From the NCBI RefSeq assembly GCF_030316895.1, contig NZ_JASZYV010000002.1:806001-870000 (forward strand): 64,000 nucleotides of DNA, given 5' to 3'. Both the position numbers and the translations under genes were made by a program. The notes under the pieces are model-generated. The model was not told where the DNA came from. It was given only the letters and a program-made list of their open reading frames with translations, and searched no databases. This document shows, one piece after another, positions 35,671 to 46,178 of the stretch (within the stretch, counting starts at the first letter, position 1; every line of letters begins with the position of its first letter). The stretch comes from Variovorax dokdonensis. GTDB lineage: Bacteria > Pseudomonadota > Gammaproteobacteria > Burkholderiales > Burkholderiaceae_C.

Positions 35671-35697
35671 AAAAAGCCCGGCTCGGCCGGGCTTTTT
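35671..35697. terminator. Bidirectional intrinsic terminator between ffh and rpoH
   Basis: A perfect 12-bp stem, AAAAAGCCCGGC (35671-35682) and GCCGGGCTTTTT (35686-35697), with the three-base loop TCG. With A-rich and T-rich flanks it can stop transcription of both convergent genes. Confidence 0.93.
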
Positions 35698-35741
35698 GCT
35701 GTGCGCAGTGTGCTGCGTCTTGCGGCTGCGCAAGTTCGAGT

Positions 35742-36686
35742 TCAGGCGTATTCGGCCAGCGACTTGCGCATCTTCTTCATGGCGGCCACTTCGATCTGGC
35801 GGATCCGCTCGGCGCTGACGCCGTAGACGGCAGCCAGCTCATGCAGCGTCATGCCACCCGAACCGTCGTCGTTGACCTTGAGCCAGCGCTCTTCCACGAT
35901 GCGGCGGCTGCGTTCGTCAAGAGCGTCCAGCGCCGTAGAGATGCCGTCGCTTGACAACCGATCGCGTTCACGCGATTCGAGCTGCGCCGTCGGCTCCATG
36001 CCAGCATCGGCCAGATAGGCGATCGGGCCGAAGCCTTCGTCGCCATCGTCGGCCGGGCCGGGATCGAGCACCACGTCGCCGCCCGACAGGCGGGTTTCCA
36101 TTTCCAGCACCTCTTCGCGCTTGACGTTGAGCTGGCTGGCCATGCGGTCGACTTCGGACTCGCTCAGCGTGTCGCGATGGCTGGCGCTGGCGTCCTGCGC
36201 CGCAGCGTCGGCCTTGAAACCTTGCTTGAGCGATCGCAGATTGAAGAACAGCTTGCGTTGGGCCTTGGTCGTGGCGACCTTGACCATGCGCCAGTTCTTC
36301 AGGATGTATTCGTGGATCTCGGCCTTGATCCAGTGCATGGCGTAGCTGACCAGGCGAACGCCCTGGTCGGGATCGAAGCGACGAACGGCCTTCATCAGGC
36401 CCACGTTGCCCTCCTGGATGAGGTCGCCGTGCGGCAGGCCATAGCCCAGGTATTGGCGAGAAATGGAAACCACCAGGCGCAAGTGCGACAGGATCAGGGC
36501 ACCGGCGGCCTCGAGATCGTTGTTGTCGCGCAGACGACGGGCGAACTTCTGCTCGTCTTCGGCGCTCAGCATCGGCAGCCTGTTGGCCGCCGAAATGTAG
36601 GCGTCCAGATTGCCAAGCGGCGGCACCATCGACCAGGGATTGGCGACGGCGAGCTGGTTGGCGGGGGCTGCGGTCAAAGCGGTCAT
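35742..36686 (-). CDS. rpoH: Heat-shock sigma factor sigma-32
   Basis: Alternative sigma factor for heat-shock genes. The 314-residue protein contains sigma region 2 with DLIQEGNVGLMKAVRRFDP and VSYAMHWIKAEIHEYI, the RpoH box QRKLFFNLR between regions 2 and 3, and a region 4 helix-turn-helix (LHELAAVYGVSAERIRQIE). The RpoH box separates it from RpoD/RpoS. Of three in-frame ATGs, 36686 is preferred because AAGGAG lies 9 bases before it. A perfect CIRCE element lies 28 bases upstream of this start, so HrcA probably represses it. Confidence 0.95.
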   Translation of the reverse strand: MTALTAAPANQLAVANPWSMVPPLGNLDAYISAANRLPMLSAEDEQKFARRLRDNNDLEAAGALILSHLRLVVSISRQYLGYGLPHGDLIQEGNVGLMKAVRRFDPDQGVRLVSYAMHWIKAEIHEYILKNWRMVKVATTKAQRKLFFNLRSLKQGFKADAAAQDASASHRDTLSESEVDRMASQLNVKREEVLEMETRLSGGDVVLDPGPADDGDEGFGPIAYLADAGMEPTAQLESRERDRLSSDGISTALDALDERSRRIVEERWLKVNDDGSGGMTLHELAAVYGVSAERIRQIEVAAMKKMRKSLAEYA

Positions 36687-36714
36687 AGGGGATGACTCCT
36701 TCATTGCGGTCATG

Positions 36715-36741
36715 TTAGCACTCGGTTGGAGGGAGTGCTAA
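36715..36741. promoter_or_regulatory. CIRCE element (HrcA operator) upstream of rpoH
   Basis: TTAGCACTC (36715-36723), nine bases, GAGTGCTAA (36733-36741): a full match to the CIRCE consensus TTAGCACTC-N9-GAGTGCTAA. It lies just upstream of the rpoH start, where bound HrcA would block transcription. hrcA itself is not in the window. Confidence 0.95.
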
Positions 36742-36818
36742 GGAAAGAGTTCCCAAATGGTCTTGAAAACTGTGATAGGTGTTTTCTTTGTAGTTTTGAC
36801 CGGGTAAAAAAATGGCTT

Positions 36819-37322
36819 TCAGTGCCTGTTAGCGGCGGTTCCTTGCTTGAACCCCATGCGCCCCAGCAGTTGCACCACGACGAACAGCGGACCCACATAC
36901 AGGTACTGCAGATCCTCGAAGAAAGAAGGCTTCTTCCCTTCGATCTTGTGGCCGATGAACTGGAAGATCCAGCCGACGATGAAGATTCCGGCCGAGATCG
37001 ACAACACACGCTCGCCCATGGCATGGACGAGCGCGAACACAGCGACCGTCCACACCGCCATGATGGCCAGGAGCAGCGGCGCCCGCAGCATCGCGTAATA
37101 GACCATGCTGGCTGCCACGAACGCGTAGGCCACCCAGGGATGCAGCGCATACAGCAGACCGACGATGCTCACCATGATCGCCGGGATGGCGATCAGGTGG
37201 ATCAGTTCGTTGGTGGGATGCCGATGGCTTTCCCCATAGTGTGCGAGCAGGCGGTCCAATCGACTGGTAGGCCGTTGGCCAGTGGGTTCGTCGCCAAGTC
37301 CGTGAAATGCGGTGTCGCTCAT
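36819..37322 (-). CDS. DUF962/Mpo1-like membrane protein
   Basis: A 167-residue protein starting MSDTAFHGLG. After a short polar start with LDRLLAHYGESHRHPTNELIH, which holds conserved His residues, come four hydrophobic helices. A late block GWIFQFIGHKIEGKKPSFFED follows. This is the pattern of the DUF962 family, to which yeast Mpo1 (a dioxygenase of 2-hydroxy fatty acids) belongs. A lipid-oxidising role here is inference. AGGAGG lies upstream of the ATG at 37322. Confidence 0.85.
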   Translation of the reverse strand: MSDTAFHGLGDEPTGQRPTSRLDRLLAHYGESHRHPTNELIHLIAIPAIMVSIVGLLYALHPWVAYAFVAASMVYYAMLRAPLLLAIMAVWTVAVFALVHAMGERVLSISAGIFIVGWIFQFIGHKIEGKKPSFFEDLQYLYVGPLFVVVQLLGRMGFKQGTAANRH

Positions 37323-37387
37323 CGTGTCGTCCTCCTGGCCGTCATTGCGGCGCGTTGCTTCTAAGTCTCGATTCAGGCTCCGAGCCT

Positions 37388-38806
<1,419 letters not shown>

Positions 38807-38817
38807 TGAAGGGTTTC

Positions 38818-38836
38818 TAGAATCACAGCGATTCTA
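38818..38836. promoter_or_regulatory. Back-to-back -10 elements in a palindrome between ftsY and the M16 gene
   Basis: TAGAATC-ACAGC-GATTCTA is a perfect 7-bp inverted repeat (38818-38836). It places a TAGAAT hexamer on each strand, 12 bases before the M16 gene start and 24 bases before the ftsY start. Each could serve as a -10 element, so the two promoters would overlap and compete. The -35 regions are not clear. Confidence 0.5.
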
Positions 38837-40344
38837 TGAAACAGCCCTTCAGCCCCCATCGCCCGTTCGCGGCCGAACCATCTCGCCAGGCCAAGTCCGG
38901 GCGACCGCCATCCTGGCGTCGGGCGTTCGGGCCTGTGGCCATGACGCTGTCCTTGCTCGCGATGCCCGTTGCGTGGTCTGCGCAGAACGCGGTGGAGGGC
39001 CAGCCTGCGGCGCCCGCGACTTCGGCCGCCGCTCGTGCCCAGCAGTTCACCCTTGCCAATGGCATGACGCTCATCGTGCTGCCCGATCGTCGCGCGCCGG
39101 TGGCTGTCCAGATGGTGTGGGTGCGCGCAGGATCGGTGGAAGAGGTGGACGGCACCAGCGGCGTGGCACATGCGCTCGAGCACATGATGTTCAAGGGCAG
39201 CGCCCACACCCGGCCGGGCGAGTTCTCCCGCAAGGTGGCGGCGCTGGGCGGGCGCGAGAATGCCTTCACCACGCGCGACTACACCGGCTACTACCAGCAG
39301 ATTCCCGTTGGCAAGCTGGAAGAGGTGATGAAACTCGAGTCCGACCGCTTTGCCACCAACCAGTGGCCGGACGACGAGTTCAAGCGCGAGATCGAGGTGG
39401 TCAAGGAAGAGCGCCGCATGCGCACCGAGGACCAGCCGCGTTCCTTGCTGGGCGAGCAGCAGAACGCCGTCACCTTCATCGCATCGCCCTACCGGCGCCC
39501 GGTGGTGGGCTGGATGAGCGACCTGGACGCCATGACCGCGCAGGACGTGCGTGACTTCCACCAGCGCTGGTACGTCCCCGCCAATGCCGCGCTGGTGGTG
39601 GCCGGCGACGTCGACGTCGATGCCGTTCGGCGGCTGGCCGACAAATACTATGGCGCCATCGCGGCGCGCCCCGTGCCCGAACGCAAGCCGCGCACCGAGC
39701 CCGAGCAGCGCGGCCTGCGCCGCATCGAGTTCAAGGCGCCTGCCGAGCAGGCCTTCGTGTCGCTCGCCTTTCGCATGCCGCAGCTTCGATCGGTCGATGA
39801 GGACAGCGATGTCTGGGCGCTGGTGGTCCTGTCCGCCGTGCTCGACGGCTATTCGGGCGCCCGGCTCGAACGGGGCCTGACGCAGGGGCCCGACCGGGTG
39901 GCCGATTCCGTGGGTGCCTATTCGGGCTTCACGGGGCGTGGCCCTCAGCTCTTCGGGCTGCAAGGCGTGCCAGCCTCGGGCAAGACCCCCGAAGCCGTCG
40001 AGGCCGCCCTGCGCGCGGAGGTGGCCCGCATCGCGCGCGAGGGTGTCTCACCATCCGAGCTCGCACGCGTGAAAACCCAATGGGAAGCGAGCGAGACCTA
40101 CAAGCGCGATTCGGTGATGGCACAGGCTCGCGAACTGGGCGCCAACTGGATCCAGGGACTGCCGCTGGACGCCAGCGATCGCATCATGGCGCGGCTGAAC
40201 GCCGTCACGCCCGAGCAGGTCAAGGCGGTCGCGGGCCGCTATTTCGGAGACGACCAATTGACCGTGGCCACGCTCCGCCCGCTGCCCCTCGACCCCAACA
40301 AGCGCAAGCCCGCCGCCACCGTGCACGATGGGGAGATGCGCTGA
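38836..40344 (+). CDS. M16-family zinc metallopeptidase (catalytic subunit type)
   Basis: Insulinase-type peptidase of 502 residues. A hydrophobic stretch (about residues 33-48, ending AWSA) is a likely signal peptide or anchor, placing the enzyme in the periplasm. The inverted zinc motif HxxEH is present as HALEHMMF (His112, Glu115, His116) with the distal Glu in EVVKEERRMR. The C-terminal M16 repeat lacks such residues, as usual. The stop overlaps the next gene by one base. The next gene encodes a second M16 protein without the metal site, so the pair probably forms a heterodimer like mitochondrial processing peptidase. Confidence 0.92.
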   Translation: MKQPFSPHRPFAAEPSRQAKSGRPPSWRRAFGPVAMTLSLLAMPVAWSAQNAVEGQPAAPATSAAARAQQFTLANGMTLIVLPDRRAPVAVQMVWVRAGSVEEVDGTSGVAHALEHMMFKGSAHTRPGEFSRKVAALGGRENAFTTRDYTGYYQQIPVGKLEEVMKLESDRFATNQWPDDEFKREIEVVKEERRMRTEDQPRSLLGEQQNAVTFIASPYRRPVVGWMSDLDAMTAQDVRDFHQRWYVPANAALVVAGDVDVDAVRRLADKYYGAIAARPVPERKPRTEPEQRGLRRIEFKAPAEQAFVSLAFRMPQLRSVDEDSDVWALVVLSAVLDGYSGARLERGLTQGPDRVADSVGAYSGFTGRGPQLFGLQGVPASGKTPEAVEAALRAEVARIAREGVSPSELARVKTQWEASETYKRDSVMAQARELGANWIQGLPLDASDRIMARLNAVTPEQVKAVAGRYFGDDQLTVATLRPLPLDPNKRKPAATVHDGEMR

Positions 40345-41711
40345 TGACCACGAACCTCAAACACAAACCTGTGATGCACCGCGGCGCCGCCCTTCGACTT
40401 GTTACGTTCGCCACATGGGCCCTGGCCAGCCTCGGCGCGAGCGCTGCCTTGCCGATCCAGCATTGGACGCAGCCTTCGGGCGCCAAGATCTATTTCGTCG
40501 CGGTCGATGCGCTGCCCATCGTTGATGCGCAGATCGACTTCGACGCCGGAAGCCGCCGCGATCCGGGCCGCCAGGCGGGCCTGGCCGATACCACGGCCGA
40601 GATGAGCGAAAAGGGCGTGCAGGCCCAGGGTGATCGGCCGGCGCTTGACGAGAACGAGCTTGGCGAAGCCTGGGCGGACCTGGGCGCGAGCTTCGATGCC
40701 GGCGCCGGCAGCGATCGCATGAGTTTCACGCTGCGCACGCTGGCGCGCCCCGATCTGCTGGACAAGGCCGTTGCGCTGGCGGCCCGCGAGATCGGACAGC
40801 CCACGCTGGCACCAGACGTCTGGAAGCGTGAACGCGAACGCTACATCGCCGCCATCAAGGAAGCCAATACGCGACCGGGCACGGTGGCCAATCGCGCGTT
40901 CTCGAAGGACGTGTACGGCACCCATCCCTATGGCTACGACCCCGACGAGCAAAGCCTGAATGCGATCGGCGTGGAAGACATGCGTGCGTTCCACGCGCGC
41001 TACATCGCGCCTTGCCGCGCCAAGGTCAGCATCGTCGGCGCGCTCAGCCGCGAGCAGGCCGACCGTGTGGCCACGGCCTTGCTCGCTCGCCTGCCCGCGC
41101 AATCCGATTGCAGCGCATTGCCGCCGGTGTCCGAAATCGCGCCGCTGGCCGCGCCGAAAGTGGACCGAATCCCCTTCGCCTCCGCGCAGGCGCATGTGCT
41201 GATCGGCCAGCCGGGCTATCCGCGCCGCGATCCGGACCATTTCGCGCTCACGCTGGGCAACTACGTGCTCGGCGGCGGAGGCTTCGTGTCGCGCCTGACC
41301 GAGCAGGTGCGCGAGAAGCGCGGCCTGGCCTACAGCGTCTACAGCGGCTTCTCGCCGGGCCTGCACGCGGGCGCCTTCGCCATCGGCTTCCAGACCCGGC
41401 CCGACCAGGCCGATGCGGCGGTCAAGGTGTCGCGCGAGGTGCTGGAAAAGTTCGTCGCCGACGGCCCGACCGAAGCCGAGTTGCAAGCGGCCAAGGACAA
41501 CCTGATCGGTGGTTTTCCGCTGCTGCTCGACAGCAACCGCAAGCTGCTGGGGAACGTGGCCAACATCGCCTGGAACGATCTGCCGCTCGACTACCTCGAC
41601 ACCTGGATCGAGCGCATGAACGCGGTCACGGTGGCGCAGGTCAAGGACGCATTCCGGCACAAGCTGAGGCCGGCCGACATGGTGACCGTGATCGTCGGAG
41701 CCAAGCCTTGA
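40344..41711 (+). CDS. M16-family peptidase-like protein lacking the zinc motif
   Basis: A 455-residue partner of the upstream peptidase, with an N-terminal signal-like segment (about residues 18-35). Where active M16 proteins have HxxEH, it reads GLADTTAEMSEKG, so no zinc can be held. The substrate-gripping Arg/Tyr block EKRGLAYSVYSGF in the second domain is kept. This division of labour (one metal subunit, one non-catalytic subunit) is known from other M16 pairs. It starts on the last base of the upstream stop codon. Confidence 0.9.
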   Translation: MTTNLKHKPVMHRGAALRLVTFATWALASLGASAALPIQHWTQPSGAKIYFVAVDALPIVDAQIDFDAGSRRDPGRQAGLADTTAEMSEKGVQAQGDRPALDENELGEAWADLGASFDAGAGSDRMSFTLRTLARPDLLDKAVALAAREIGQPTLAPDVWKRERERYIAAIKEANTRPGTVANRAFSKDVYGTHPYGYDPDEQSLNAIGVEDMRAFHARYIAPCRAKVSIVGALSREQADRVATALLARLPAQSDCSALPPVSEIAPLAAPKVDRIPFASAQAHVLIGQPGYPRRDPDHFALTLGNYVLGGGGFVSRLTEQVREKRGLAYSVYSGFSPGLHAGAFAIGFQTRPDQADAAVKVSREVLEKFVADGPTEAELQAAKDNLIGGFPLLLDSNRKLLGNVANIAWNDLPLDYLDTWIERMNAVTVAQVKDAFRHKLRPADMVTVIVGAKP

Positions 41712-42316
41712 GGGCCTCGCCCTCGCCGCCACCGCCGTCGCGGCGCGCGCACGAGGTGCGCATCATCGGCGGCCGATGGAAGCGCACGCGATTGCCCGTG
41801 GCCGATCGACCCGGACTGCGGCCCACGCCCGACCGCGTGCGCGAGACGCTCTTCAACTGGCTGGCCAGCCTGGCGGGCGCCAGTGGAGGCGAGCTGCCGG
41901 GTTGGCACTGTCTCGATGCCTTCGCGGGCACAGGCGCGCTCGGATTCGAGGCTGCCTCGCGCGGCGCCGCCTCGGTCCTGCTGTGCGAGCAGGATCCGGC
42001 GCTCATCGCGCAGATGCGCACCACCCAGGCCAAGCTCGAGGCGACGGCGGTCCGCATCGAGCGGGGCGATGGCGTGGCTGCACTCAAGCGTGCGGCGCCG
42101 GCAAGCCTTCATGCGGTGTTTCTCGATCCGCCTTTCGATCGCGCCGATCTCTACCCGGCTGCGCTTGGCGCCGCTGTGCCTGCGTTGCGCCCGGGCGGCG
42201 TGATCTACCTGGAGGCGTCCCGAGCCTGGACCGAGGACGAACTGGCCGCCGTCGGACTCCAACTTCTGCGCCACCTTCGGGCGGGTGCGGTCCATGCGCA
42301 CCTGCTGCGTACATAA
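41708..42316 (+). CDS. rsmD: 16S rRNA (guanine966-N2)-methyltransferase
   Basis: Methylates G966 of 16S rRNA during 30S assembly. The protein has about 202 residues, with the RsmD N-terminal block EVRIIGGRWKRTRL, RPTPDRVRETLFNWL, SAM motif LDAFAGTGALGFEAASRGA and catalytic motif FLDPPF. No ATG fits; the TTG at 41708 overlaps the preceding stop codon (TTGA) and has GGAG 7 bases upstream, so it is taken as the start. A GTG at 41756 is the alternative. coaD follows, a common order. Confidence 0.93.
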   Translation: MRASPSPPPPSRRAHEVRIIGGRWKRTRLPVADRPGLRPTPDRVRETLFNWLASLAGASGGELPGWHCLDAFAGTGALGFEAASRGAASVLLCEQDPALIAQMRTTQAKLEATAVRIERGDGVAALKRAAPASLHAVFLDPPFDRADLYPAALGAAVPALRPGGVIYLEASRAWTEDELAAVGLQLLRHLRAGAVHAHLLRT

Positions 42317-42352
42317 TCGTCCGAGGCATACCCCGCATTGAGGAGGAACACG

Positions 42353-42853
42353 ATGTCCGAAGTGATTGCGGTCTACCCCGGCACCTTCGACCCCATGACG
42401 TTGGGCCATGAAGACGTGGTTCGACGTGCCACTCAACTGTTTTCCAGGGTGATCGTGGCGGTCGCCGCCGGCCACCACAAGAAGACGCTGTTCTCGCTGC
42501 AGGAGCGCATCGACATGGCGCGCACCGTGGCGGCGCCATTCGGCGACCGCGTGACCGTCGAAAGCTTTTCCGGCCTTCTGCGGGACTTCGTGGTGGCCCG
42601 TGGCGGCAAGGCCATGGTGCGCGGGCTGCGCGCGGTGACCGATTTCGACTACGAGTTCCAGCTGGCCGGCATGAACCGTTCGCTCATGCCCGAGGTCGAG
42701 ACGGTGTTCCTCACGCCGAGCGACAAGTACCAGTTCATATCCAGCACCTTCGTGCGCGAGATTGCCATGCTGGGCGGGGAGACCGACAAGTTCGTCTCGG
42801 CCGACGTACAGGACCGCCTGGCCGCCAAGGTGCGCAGCCTCGGGCGCGAATGA
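42353..42853 (+). CDS. coaD: Phosphopantetheine adenylyltransferase
   Basis: Penultimate enzyme of coenzyme A synthesis: 4'-phosphopantetheine plus ATP to dephospho-CoA. The 166-residue protein starts MSEVIAVYPGTFDPMTLGHED with the nucleotidyltransferase TxGH motif. Later it has VRGLRAVTDFDYEFQLAGMNR and the ISSTFVREIA block. Length equals E. coli CoaD within a few residues. A strong GAGGAGG ribosome binding site precedes the ATG. Confidence 0.97.
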   Translation: MSEVIAVYPGTFDPMTLGHEDVVRRATQLFSRVIVAVAAGHHKKTLFSLQERIDMARTVAAPFGDRVTVESFSGLLRDFVVARGGKAMVRGLRAVTDFDYEFQLAGMNRSLMPEVETVFLTPSDKYQFISSTFVREIAMLGGETDKFVSADVQDRLAAKVRSLGRE

Positions 42854-42914
42854 CGCGCTGTCGCCGGGCCTCCGCGTGGGCTTGCGCCGCGGCGCAAAGC
42901 CCGTGGTTTTGTCG

Positions 42915-43580
42915 ATGAGCGCGGCGAACCGCCTTCCCCGCATGCATGCGCTGGGCGAGGCCGCCCTGCTGTGCGAACTGCCCCCGCCTGCCTTGCTGGC
43001 CGACCAGCAGAAATGGTGGGCGCTGGCGGCCGAGGCTGCTCAATGGCCGGGTGTGGTCGAACTGCTGCCCGGCATGAACAACCTGACCCTGTGCTTCGAC
43101 CCGGGGCGCGTCGACCAGCAGCAGCTCGAAGCGCAGGTGGCCGAGGCATGGCCCAAGCTCAAACCGACGGGCTCTGCCGGCCGTCAAGTGGAGATCCCTG
43201 TCGCTTATGGCGGTGAAGACGGGCCCGACCTGCACGACGTGGCGCGCCACACCGGATTGACTGCGCAAGAAGTGGTTCGCCGCCACAGCCAGGCCGAGTA
43301 CGTTGTGTATTTCCTGGGCTTTCTGCCTGGGTTCGCGTTCATGGGCGGTCTGCCGCCCGAACTGGCCACGCCGCGCCGCAGCGAGCCGCGCGTGGCCGTG
43401 CCGGCGCGCTCGGTGGGCATCGGCGGCGAGCAAACCGGCATCTATCCGCTGCAGTCGCCGGGGGGATGGCAGCTCATCGGCCGCACGCGGCTCGAACTGT
43501 TCGACCCCAAGGCTGACCCGGCGACATTGCTGCGTCCTGGCGACCGGGTCCGCTTCGTCGCCGAAAGCGTGAACGCATGA
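42915..43580 (+). CDS. pxpB: 5-oxoprolinase subunit PxpB (KipI-like)
   Basis: One of three subunits of the ATP-dependent enzyme that opens 5-oxo-L-proline (pyroglutamate) to glutamate. The protein has about 221 residues, with VELLPGMNNLTL near the N-terminal domain and the cyclophilin-like C-terminal region holding FLGFLPGFAFMGGLP and PARSVGIGGEQTGIYPLQSPGGW. The ATG at 42915 gives the usual length; a GTG at 42903 is possible. The stop overlaps pxpC by four bases (ATGA). Confidence 0.93.
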   Translation: MSAANRLPRMHALGEAALLCELPPPALLADQQKWWALAAEAAQWPGVVELLPGMNNLTLCFDPGRVDQQQLEAQVAEAWPKLKPTGSAGRQVEIPVAYGGEDGPDLHDVARHTGLTAQEVVRRHSQAEYVVYFLGFLPGFAFMGGLPPELATPRRSEPRVAVPARSVGIGGEQTGIYPLQSPGGWQLIGRTRLELFDPKADPATLLRPGDRVRFVAESVNA

Positions 43581-44593
43581 TCGAGATCGTCAAGCCCGGA
43601 CCGCTGGCGTCGGTACAAGACCTTGGCCGCCACGGTCATCGGCAGTTGGGCATCTGCCCCGGCGGCGCGCTAGACACGCTTTCGCTCACGGTGGCCAATC
43701 GGCTCGTCGGCAACCCGGACGGCGCCGCCGGACTGGAACTCACCCTGGGCAATGCCGAGATCCGCTTTCACACGCCGACGCGCATCGCCTTGACGGGCGA
43801 AGCGTTTGGTGCGCGCCTGGGGACGAGAGATGTGCGCGCCGGTTGGAGCGTGCCGGTCGAAGCCGGCGACGTGCTGCGCCTGCAAGGACAGGCGAGTGGC
43901 GATCGACCGGGCTTGCGCACCTGGCTGGCAGTGGCTGGCGGCATCGATGTCGAGCCCATGCTGGGCTCGCGCAGCACCGATCTCAAGGCCGGCTTCGGCG
44001 GCCTGGAAGGACGTGCCCTGCGCAAGGGCGATCGGTTGCCGGTCGGCGAGTCGCGCCTGACCGACGCACAGCGCGCGCGGCGCGCCTTCGGCGTGCGTCT
44101 GCCCGAAGACGCACCCGCCGAAGACGACGCCACGGTGCTGCGCGTGATGGCCGGGCCGGAGTCCGCGCAATTCACGCTCGCATCTCTCAAGGATCTGCAT
44201 GCTGCGCCCTGGCGCATCACGCCGCAGAGCAACCGGATGGGCAGCCGTCTGTCGGGGCCGGAGCTCAAGCGCAAGCGCGGTGTGGGCGACATGCTTTCGG
44301 CGGGCGTCATCCCCGGTACCGTGCAGGTGCCGCCCTCGGGTCAGCCGATCATCCTCATGGGCGACTCGCAAACCACCGGCGGCTACCCGCGCATCGCGGT
44401 CGTGATCCGCGCCGATCTGTGCAAGTTGGCGCAGGCGCCTCTGGGCGGGCTGCTGCGACTTCAGCCGGTCGACGCCGCGGCCGCACTGGCGGCATGGGAT
44501 GCGCAACAGCGCTATCTTTCATCGGTGGCGACGGGGCTGGCCTTGCTGGGCTGGCCAGGCAGCACTCCAGGAGATCCGCAAGATGGAAATTGA
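43577..44593 (+). CDS. pxpC: 5-oxoprolinase subunit PxpC (biotin-dependent carboxyltransferase-like domain)
   Basis: The 338-residue partner of PxpB, starting [20 protein letters not shown]. Family blocks [19 protein letters not shown], the AVAGGID segment, and [12 protein letters not shown] and [13 protein letters not shown] are all present. It shares the KipA fold also found in urea amidolyase. Four-base overlap with pxpB; 11-base overlap with pxpA, so the three are tightly coupled. Confidence 0.94.
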   Translation: MIEIVKPGPLASVQDLGRHGHRQLGICPGGALDTLSLTVANRLVGNPDGAAGLELTLGNAEIRFHTPTRIALTGEAFGARLGTRDVRAGWSVPVEAGDVLRLQGQASGDRPGLRTWLAVAGGIDVEPMLGSRSTDLKAGFGGLEGRALRKGDRLPVGESRLTDAQRARRAFGVRLPEDAPAEDDATVLRVMAGPESAQFTLASLKDLHAAPWRITPQSNRMGSRLSGPELKRKRGVGDMLSAGVIPGTVQVPPSGQPIILMGDSQTTGGYPRIAVVIRADLCKLAQAPLGGLLRLQPVDAAAALAAWDAQQRYLSSVATGLALLGWPGSTPGDPQDGN

Positions 44594-45320
44594 TCTGAAC
44601 GCCGACCTCGGCGAGGGCGCAGGCAGCGACGAAGAACTGCTGGCATTGGTCAGCTCGGCCAACATCGCCTGCGGCTGGCACGCGGGCGACGCGAAGACGA
44701 TGCAGCAATGCGTGCGCTGGGCGCTCGACCACGGTGTGGCCATCGGCGCGCATCCGAGTTTTCCGGACCGCGAGAACTTCGGCCGCAGCACCATGCACCT
44801 GCCGCCGGAAGAGATCACGGCCAACGTGCTCTACCAGATCGGCGCGCTGGCCGCGATCGTCAAGGCCGAGGGCGGGGTGCTCTCGCACGTCAAGCCGCAT
44901 GGTCAGCTCTACAACCAGGCGGTGAAGGAGCCCCAACTGGCGCAGGCCATCGTCGAGGCCGTGCGCCGCTTCGATCCCGGCCTGAAGTTCTTCGGACTGG
45001 CGGGAAGCGGCATGATCGAGGCAGCGCGCCGCGCCGGCCTGACACCCGTGGAAGAAGTGTTCGCCGATCGCGGCTACATGCCCGACGGCAGTCTGGTGCC
45101 CCGCAGCCAGCCGGGCGCGTTGATCGACGACGAAGAGCAATCGCTGGCGCAGACGATGTCGCTGGTCCGCGATCATTCTGTACGTGCGATCGACGGCACC
45201 CAAGTCAGCGTCAATGCCCAAAGTGTTTGCCTGCATGGCGACGGCGCCCATGCGCTGGCTTTCGCAAGGCGCATCCGCGAGCGGCTGACGAACGAGGGCA
45301 TCGCCATCCGACCGCGCTGA
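44583..45320 (+). CDS. pxpA: 5-oxoprolinase subunit PxpA (LamB/YcsF family)
   Basis: Third 5-oxoprolinase subunit, 245 residues. It starts [12 protein letters not shown], the conserved N-terminal motif of the family, and has [37 protein letters not shown] and VCLHGDG with conserved His and Asp residues. Starts inside the end of pxpC with GGAG 9 bases upstream. The pyroglutamyl peptidase gene, the natural source of its substrate, is found 5.2 kb downstream beyond the accessory island. Confidence 0.95.
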   Translation: MEIDLNADLGEGAGSDEELLALVSSANIACGWHAGDAKTMQQCVRWALDHGVAIGAHPSFPDRENFGRSTMHLPPEEITANVLYQIGALAAIVKAEGGVLSHVKPHGQLYNQAVKEPQLAQAIVEAVRRFDPGLKFFGLAGSGMIEAARRAGLTPVEEVFADRGYMPDGSLVPRSQPGALIDDEEQSLAQTMSLVRDHSVRAIDGTQVSVNAQSVCLHGDGAHALAFARRIRERLTNEGIAIRPR

Positions 45321-46178
45321 TGGGTCTGCGGCTGCTTCGTCGCCGCCTCCCGCCCAGCTTTCAGTCCCACCCAGGTCAGTCGACCGCGGTTCCCGGTGCA
45401 GTTCGCACGCGGGCAGCTTCCCCCTGCGCGCCATGGCTTTCTGATCCAAGGCTGGCCTTGGACGGATCGCCTGCAACCCGGCCTGCCTGGGCGGGCGGCG
45501 TTTCCGGATTCCGTCACTCACCTGAGCCATGAGCAAGTACGTCGTCTTTACGCAAATATTTGCCTTTAATTTGAATTGAGATTAACAGTCAAAAATTTAA
45601 ATTCAAAAACTTTTGTATTTGCAAAAGATCTACGAATAGTAAGTCATTGGTTTTAATTTGCATTGTTGATTGGTTTCGTTTGGCAACTAAATCCACTTGA
45701 TAGGGTCGATCTTTTGACGGCCTTCTGAATTCCGTGATAAATTGCCTCCCATCAGAAAAAGGGAGAGGTGACACGTGCATTGTGTTGCTGCGGGAGTTTC
45801 AAGGGAATTGACATTTCCCTTGGTGAGTGGGAATGAGCGTTGCCTAAAAGAATGTGTCCGCCAATGGGATTGGGAGATACAGTTTTTTATAGGCGTCGCG
45901 CCAGCCAAGCGATGGTGTACAGGCGTGAGAGGCGCCCCGTGTCACTGGCAACGTCGGCTTTCTCGCAAACGAGGACGCCCAGTCACGCCTTTCTCCTATT
46001 CATATATAGGACGTGAAAATTATTACCGGAGAAGGGACAATTCGGTATTCGCGCTCCAGGTGCCTTCATGGCCAATTACTGAAAATTGCGCGCCTGGATA
46101 TTCCGGGATGTCGGATGGCATCTTTGTTCATTCTGAATGGAATGGGCAAATCTGTTTTTTATTCCCGGCGATCAAGAA
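45321..46178. other. Intergenic region with AT-rich, palindrome-rich leader of the accessory island
   Basis: From 45321 to about 45535 the sequence is GC-rich and holds no gene I recognise. From about 45540 to 46135 base composition drops sharply below the flanks. This part carries several inverted repeats: GCAAATATTTGC (45552-45563), TTTGAATT/AATTCAAA (45570-45577/45600-45607), CTTTTG/CAAAAG (45610-45615/45622-45627) and AAGGGAA-TTGACAT-TTCCCTT (45801-45821), the last enclosing a TTGACA hexamer. A possible frame of 135 codons (45775-46182) lacks recognisable domains and is not called. The composition points to foreign DNA; the repeats to regulation. Confidence 0.65.
45516..45526. repeat. Left copy of the 11-bp direct repeat bounding the island
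   Basis: ACTCACCTGAG at 45516-45526 recurs in the same orientation at 50475-50485, just after the phosphopantetheinyl transferase stop. The two copies flank the AT-rich leader, the beta-barrel remnant, the NRPS remnant, the dehydrogenase and the transferase. Chance recurrence of an 11-mer within about 100 bases of both edges is unlikely. Confidence 0.6.

Noticed and set aside
36762..36768. CTTGAAA resembling a sigma-32 -35 box upstream of rpoH
   Set aside because: It is on the plus strand, pointing away from rpoH, and no matching -10 block follows.
41756..42316. GTG at 41756 as the rsmD start
   Set aside because: It has no ribosome binding site and would begin inside the conserved first block; TTG at 41708 with GGAG upstream fits better.
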